20,037 nt of DNA from a virus. The notes beneath the pieces were generated by a model. It had not been told where the DNA came from. It saw only the letters and a list, made by a program, of their open reading frames with translations, and ran no database searches. The position numbers and the translations under genes are program-made. Where the stretch lies: IMG/VR virus record IMGVR_UViG_3300042549_001476, positions 1-20,037 of that record. One strand, given 5' to 3'. Below are positions 17,601 to 20,037 of this stretch, in pieces (position 1 is the first letter of the stretch; every line of letters starts with the position of its first letter).

Positions 17601-18029
17601 AACAAATGGGCGGGTGCCTGCACGGTCTATAATAAGCGTTTGTCCTCTTGGTGTCGAGCCTTCTTCGTTGGGAATGCTAATGTGGGTCCATGAGTCAAAC
17701 TCGCGAATTAATTGGTCAAATGGCAGTCTAGCTTCAATAATGGCTCGGCAAACTTGGTCAGGATTCATACCTGGAATACGAATATCAGCTGCACAGCCAA
17801 CCATATGCTGACTAGACTTAGACCCACCAACGTGCGCATTTACTGCTGGACCACGATAAGCGGAGTTAATCATTACAGGTTTACCACCAAGAGCAGCTTT
17901 AACTGTTTCCAAGAACTCAGCCAATCGTTGTAAATTAGCCAATGCTGTAGCATCAGGAGTGTTGTCCAAGTTATTACGTTCAGCGGTCTCGCTGGCAGTT
18001 AGTTCAGCTAGTGTGAAATTGGGTGTCAT
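17598..18029 (-). CDS. Endolysin, M15-family zinc peptidase
   Basis: 143 aa, a complete single-domain peptidase. It starts with FTLAELTASETA, a common entry of the M15_3 family, and carries SAYRGPAVNAHVGGSKSSQH75MVGCAAD82IRI and EFDSWTH116ISI. H75, D82 and H116 are the expected zinc ligands, and E110 is a likely catalytic residue. Family members cut peptide cross-links of peptidoglycan (D-Ala-D-Ala carboxypeptidase or L-Ala-D-Glu peptidase type); the exact bond cannot be told. No signal peptide is present, so release would depend on the holin encoded just upstream. Its ATG overlaps the holin stop (ATGA), as expected for a lysis cassette. Confidence 0.93.
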   Translation of the reverse strand: MTPNFTLAELTASETAERNNLDNTPDATALANLQRLAEFLETVKAALGGKPVMINSAYRGPAVNAHVGGSKSSQHMVGCAADIRIPGMNPDQVCRAIIEARLPFDQLIREFDSWTHISIPNEEGSTPRGQTLIIDRAGTRPFV

Positions 18030-18430
18030 TTTTTATCCTTTGATTTCATATCCATGATTTTCTCAAGAGTACGACCCCCAAAGTAAAACGACATGATAAG
18101 CATACCCCATTGACCTAATAGTTCAACATACGGCTGATGGACATTAAGTTCAAATGCACTACCAATACCAAAAATTGTATATACAAAAAGAATAAATATA
18201 AGTGTTCCTGGTCTGATGTTTTTAGATAGCCAGCTATCACTAGCCATATCAGCTTCATGGCGTTTGGTCAGTTCTTGGTTTTCAATATTGTCGGCATTAA
18301 GTTCAGCTAGGCGCCCTTCTTGTTGCATTTGCAATAACTCTTTTTGGGCTTTTGCTTTGGCTTCAGGGTCAGGAATAAACTTGTCAAGCACTTTCATGCC
18401 AACGTCTAGTAGGGCTGCAATAGGTAGCAT
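18026..18430 (-). CDS. Holin, GTA-type 3TM family
   Basis: 134 aa. An N-terminal hydrophobic/amphipathic helix (1-19), a charged region DPEAKAKAQKELLQMQQE (21-38), then DSWLSKNIRPGTL before a membrane segment (about 75-95) and a second one (about 103-119), with a basic Lys-rich C-terminus. This layout and the 'SWLSKxxRP' motif are those of the holin family described in gene transfer agents and many phages. It opens the inner membrane to the endolysin at the end of infection. AGGA lies 9 nt upstream of the ATG, one base after the previous stop. Number of true membrane passes (two or three) is uncertain. Confidence 0.88.
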   Translation of the reverse strand: MLPIAALLDVGMKVLDKFIPDPEAKAKAQKELLQMQQEGRLAELNADNIENQELTKRHEADMASDSWLSKNIRPGTLIFILFVYTIFGIGSAFELNVHQPYVELLGQWGMLIMSFYFGGRTLEKIMDMKSKDKK

Positions 18431-18431
18431 A

Positions 18432-18884
18432 TTAGTTTCCTAATCGGTTAGTTGTTGCGCGTTTTAATGTATTCATCTCAGAGCGTAGTGTAGAACTTGT
18501 CACATCTAGCTCAACTTTTTGTGCAGCCATGCCAGAACGTAGTTCTTTCTGTGTGCTTTCTGCAACAATCTTAGCTTCACGAGCAGCCATCAATGCCTCG
18601 GCTAAACGCTCTTGCATCTTAGCAATGACCTCACGCTGGTCTGCTACCTTCTCTTCTAGTATCTTAACCTTGCGCTCTGCGGCTGATGCTGATGAGGCAG
18701 TGTCGCTGTAGCCTTCATACATCTCTTTGACTTCGTTAAACTTGGTAATGCCTGTATAGCCAGCACCTAAAATAGCAGGTACACCAGCAATAATAAAGCC
18801 AGCCACCATTGTGTTCTGCTTGGCCCAAGTCACCCACTTATCTACGAAGCCTTGCACCTTGTCTAGTTTCTCTAAGTCACTCAT
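18432..18884 (-). CDS. Membrane-anchored coiled-coil protein, possible i-spanin
   Basis: 150 aa. One membrane segment at about 26-46 (MVAGFIIAGVPAILGAGYTGI) is followed by a long coiled coil (about 67-145) rich in Ala, Glu, Lys and Arg. A single N-terminal TM followed by a coiled coil, located directly before holin and endolysin, matches the general plan of an inner-membrane spanin (Rz-like). Its ATG overlaps the stop of the secreted Cys-repeat protein gene (ATGA). No lipoprotein o-spanin with a canonical lipobox is seen. Alternatives: a holin regulator or membrane-bound structural protein. Confidence 0.85.
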   Translation of the reverse strand: MSDLEKLDKVQGFVDKWVTWAKQNTMVAGFIIAGVPAILGAGYTGITKFNEVKEMYEGYSDTASSASAAERKVKILEEKVADQREVIAKMQERLAEALMAAREAKIVAESTQKELRSGMAAQKVELDVTSSTLRSEMNTLKRATTNRLGN

Positions 18885-19861
18885 TGCTCAAATCCTAAGT
18901 CTTGGTTGTAAGCAGGCTGGTTAAAGCCCTTTTGTTGCAACAGGTCCATCATTATTGAGTCCTGCATCAGTATGTTGTTTGGTATCCCACCCACTAGCTG
19001 TGGTTCGGAGAATACGTTCGGTTGCTGTAGTCCAGGTTTCACAAATAGCTCCAACGACAACACAAGGCCAACCACCGACTGCGTCTTTCCCTTTGGGGGT
19101 GGGGATTGGGATGCCTGTGTAGTCGATGTTGTCTGCGAATCCGTCTTTGTCTGTGTCTGGGTCTCTGTACTGGCGGTCGGGGTCGTTTCCGAGTTCGGCA
19201 CAGTATTTTGGGTCGGTGCAGTTACAGGTGAGGATTGGATTGTTGGGGCAGATATGGTCGAAGTTGGACTCGTTGGACTTGCTGGGTTCACAGGCGAAAC
19301 AGGGTTGGTCGGGTTGCTTACCGATTTCTTGCAAGTGTCTGATGTAGTCACCCAAGGTTGCCACACTGGACTTCCATACGGATTCGGACACGTCGAGGAA
19401 CGAGTCTGGGTAATGCTCCCCGTATAGCCTGTCTGGCAGCTGAGCGTTTGTTGTTGGCTGCTTACTTGACATGTTGGTGGGTTTTGGACGCAGGAGTCTT
19501 GGATTTTGAACCAGTCGGTTTGGACTGGCTGACCATAGCTACCTGTCGGGCAGTTGGTTTCTTTTTTCCAGGTTTGCGTGCCGCTGAAGTTGACGGGGCA
19601 ATTTCTTGTTTCGGTTTGCGCTGAGTAGGTGCAGGTGACGACTTGCGGGGGCGGGTTTGCTTGGGGGCAGCTTGGGGAGATGCCTGGGAACGCTTGGCAC
19701 GCAATGGCTTGGCACTGGGCGAGGGTTGTTCCACCGTCAACGAAGAGGGAGCTGTAGACTGGCGCCCCATTAGACCACGTACTAGCATAACAAGCCGCTT
19801 GAACATTATTGCTCCTTAGAATCAGTAGACTTAAGCTCAACAAGAGGAGGAACCGAACCAT
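18881..19861 (-). CDS. Secreted Cys-repeat, Thr/Pro/Ser-rich protein (TspB/adhesin-like)
   Basis: From the ATG at 19861 the product is 326 aa. It begins with a clear signal peptide (MVRFLLLLSLSLLIL...NNVQA) with a probable cut before ACYAS. Two repeats of about 45 residues follow, each with four Cys: C77-x10-C88-x15-C104-x19-C124, and C131-x10-C142-x15-C158-x18-C177. The second reads CQVSSQQQTLSCQTGYTGS... and ITQTRSSTCP. They recall Cys-rich repeats of filamentous-phage TspB/minor coat-type proteins. A Thr/Pro/Ser/Gln linker (about 185-260) leads to a partly hydrophobic tail (SVVGLVLSLELF...DLLQQKGFNQPAYN). The open frame extends to 19930, but only the Met at 19861 gives a signal peptide. 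Its ribosome binding site is weak. It overlaps the upstream gene by 56 nt and couples to the next gene by ATGA. Role unknown; lysis (outer spanin-like) or adhesion are possibilities. Confidence 0.75.
   Translation of the reverse strand: MVRFLLLLSLSLLILRSNNVQAACYASTWSNGAPVYSSLFVDGGTTLAQCQAIACQAFPGISPSCPQANPPPQVVTCTYSAQTETRNCPVNFSGTQTWKKETNCPTGSYGQPVQTDWFKIQDSCVQNPPTCQVSSQQQTLSCQTGYTGSITQTRSSTCPNPYGSPVWQPWVTTSDTCKKSVSNPTNPVSPVNPASPTSPTSTISAPTIQSSPVTAPTQNTVPNSETTPTASTETQTQTKTDSQTTSTTQASQSPPPKGKTQSVVGLVLSLELFVKPGLQQPNVFSEPQLVGGIPNNILMQDSIMMDLLQQKGFNQPAYNQDLGFEQ
18921..19472 (-). CDS. Alternative-frame ORF nested in the secreted protein gene (doubtful)
   Basis: An open frame of 183 codons lies wholly inside the secreted protein gene, one base off (-1). 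It has Cys-rich stretches (QPCFACEPSK, CPNNPILTCNCTDPKYC) and an Asp motif DPDTDKDGFADNID, which looks like a calcium-binding type 3 repeat. But TQTQTKTD in the main frame converts mechanically to such Asp-rich text, and a Thr/Pro/Ser-rich main frame rarely yields stops in this frame. The start ATG has no Shine-Dalgarno, though it overlaps the end of the preceding nested frame by 11 nt. Third positions are unusually C-rich. Translation is possible but unproven. Confidence 0.2.
   Translation of the reverse strand: MSSKQPTTNAQLPDRLYGEHYPDSFLDVSESVWKSSVATLGDYIRHLQEIGKQPDQPCFACEPSKSNESNFDHICPNNPILTCNCTDPKYCAELGNDPDRQYRDPDTDKDGFADNIDYTGIPIPTPKGKDAVGGWPCVVVGAICETWTTATERILRTTASGWDTKQHTDAGLNNDGPVATKGL
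19462..19806 (-). CDS. Alternative-frame ORF with strong start signals, basic Lys/Pro/Ser-rich (doubtful)
   Basis: An open frame of 114 codons, in a third frame relative to the secreted protein and the 183-codon ORF. It has the best start in this stretch: AAGGAG 5 nt before an ATG that overlaps the TAA of the upstream gene (TAATG). The product would be short and strongly basic (MFKRLVMLVRG, then Ser/Pro/Ala/Lys/Arg runs), with no domain I recognise. It may be an artefact of reading the Cys/Thr-rich gene in another frame, or a small nested gene like Rz1 within Rz. Confidence is low on coding, higher on the start signal being real. Confidence 0.3.
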   Translation of the reverse strand: MFKRLVMLVRGLMGRQSTAPSSLTVEQPSPSAKPLRAKRSQASPQAAPKQTRPRKSSPAPTQRKPKQEIAPSTSAARKPGKKKPTARQVAMVSQSKPTGSKSKTPASKTHQHVK

Positions 19862-20037
19862 ATAATTTCTTAAACTTTTCAGGGTAGCGTTTAATCCACT
19901 CGTTACGTGCAGCATCACCAACGAGACCATCTATCGGGCAAGGCGTGCCTGACATCATCATGGCATCCCAGTTTTCTTCACGAGCTGAACAAGCAATAGC
20001 AACCGCAGCTACTTTAAGACCATTGTTAGATAAGAAT
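19806..20037 (-). CDS. C-terminal end of a conserved phage protein (5' part beyond the window)
   Basis: The minus-strand frame entering from the right edge is open for 76 codons and ends in TAA at 19808-19806. Visible text includes SAREENWDAMMMSGTPCP and AARNEWIKRYPEKFKKLYG, then VPPLVELKSTDSKEQ. It looks like a small conserved phage protein in the late operon just upstream of the lysis genes, but I do not recognise a function. The end of this gene overlaps the start of the secreted protein gene (19861) by 56 nt in another frame. Confidence 0.75.
   Translation of the reverse strand, partial: FLSNNGLKVAAVAIACSAREENWDAMMMSGTPCPIDGLVGDAARNEWIKRYPEKFKKLYGSVPPLVELKSTDSKEQ
19812..19817 (-). promoter_or_regulatory. 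Near-ideal Shine-Dalgarno before the TAATG junction
   Basis: AAGGAG on the minus strand, 5 nt before ATG 19806 and inside the last codons (Lys-Glu) of the upstream gene. It supports initiation at 19806 in the frame of the 114-codon ORF, not in the frame of the secreted protein whose signal peptide is encoded across it. Confidence 0.6.

Noticed and set aside
19333-19345. Programmed -1 frameshift joining the Cys repeats to the 183-codon frame
   Set aside because: The frames have the right relation, but no X-XXY-YYZ slippery heptamer is seen near the junction (TGC AAG AAA TCG).
18972-19427. 151-codon plus-strand ORF opposite the secreted protein gene
   Set aside because: Antisense of low-complexity Thr/Pro/Gln codons; no start signal and against the direction of the operon.
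19862-19930. Earlier start (ATG 19930) for the secreted protein
   Set aside because: It would put 23 residues before the signal peptide and overlap the upstream gene by about 125 nt.

Overview
The window is a piece of a tailed-phage (caudovirus) genome, most likely a podovirus-like environmental phage of a Gram-negative host. It could also be a prophage of that type, but no integrase, att site or host gene is visible. The base composition is moderately AT-rich and genes are packed tightly, with many 1-4 nt stop/start overlaps.

Left arm (1-4229, plus strand, early/replication): the tail end of an unknown gene; a 294-aa protein with a Cys cluster and acidic C-terminal region that may bind single-stranded DNA; a small helix-turn-helix protein; and a large primase-helicase fusion (AEP-type primase, Cys cluster, P-loop ATPase). 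A textbook intrinsic terminator lies between the HTH gene and the primase-helicase ORF. It moves the likely primase start to 1353 and suggests transcription attenuation.

Convergence zone (4230-4493): no convincing protein gene. It holds a sigma70-like promoter, two hairpins and a strong UUCG-loop terminator, which together outline a candidate small RNA of about 75 nt.

Right arm (4494-20037, minus strand, late genes, transcribed from the right edge leftward): a partial conserved protein; a secreted Cys-repeat/TPS-rich protein; a TM plus coiled-coil protein (possible spanin); a GTA-type holin; an M15 peptidase endolysin; a P22 gp10-like tail hub; a small conserved structural protein; a 457-aa virion protein with a 'DGEFVVPADVV' tail; a small protein with a DDxxD motif; a Gly/Gln/Ala-rich 797-aa internal virion protein; and a 2203-aa giant protein with a HEAVH metallopeptidase motif and an LPD38-like C-terminal region. 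The last three large proteins are probably carried in the virion and ejected with the DNA.

The most unusual place is 18.9-19.9 kb. There a secreted protein starts inside the end of its upstream neighbour, so its signal peptide is encoded in an overlap. The same stretch carries long open frames in both other same-strand frames, one of them with a near-ideal Shine-Dalgarno and stop-start coupling.
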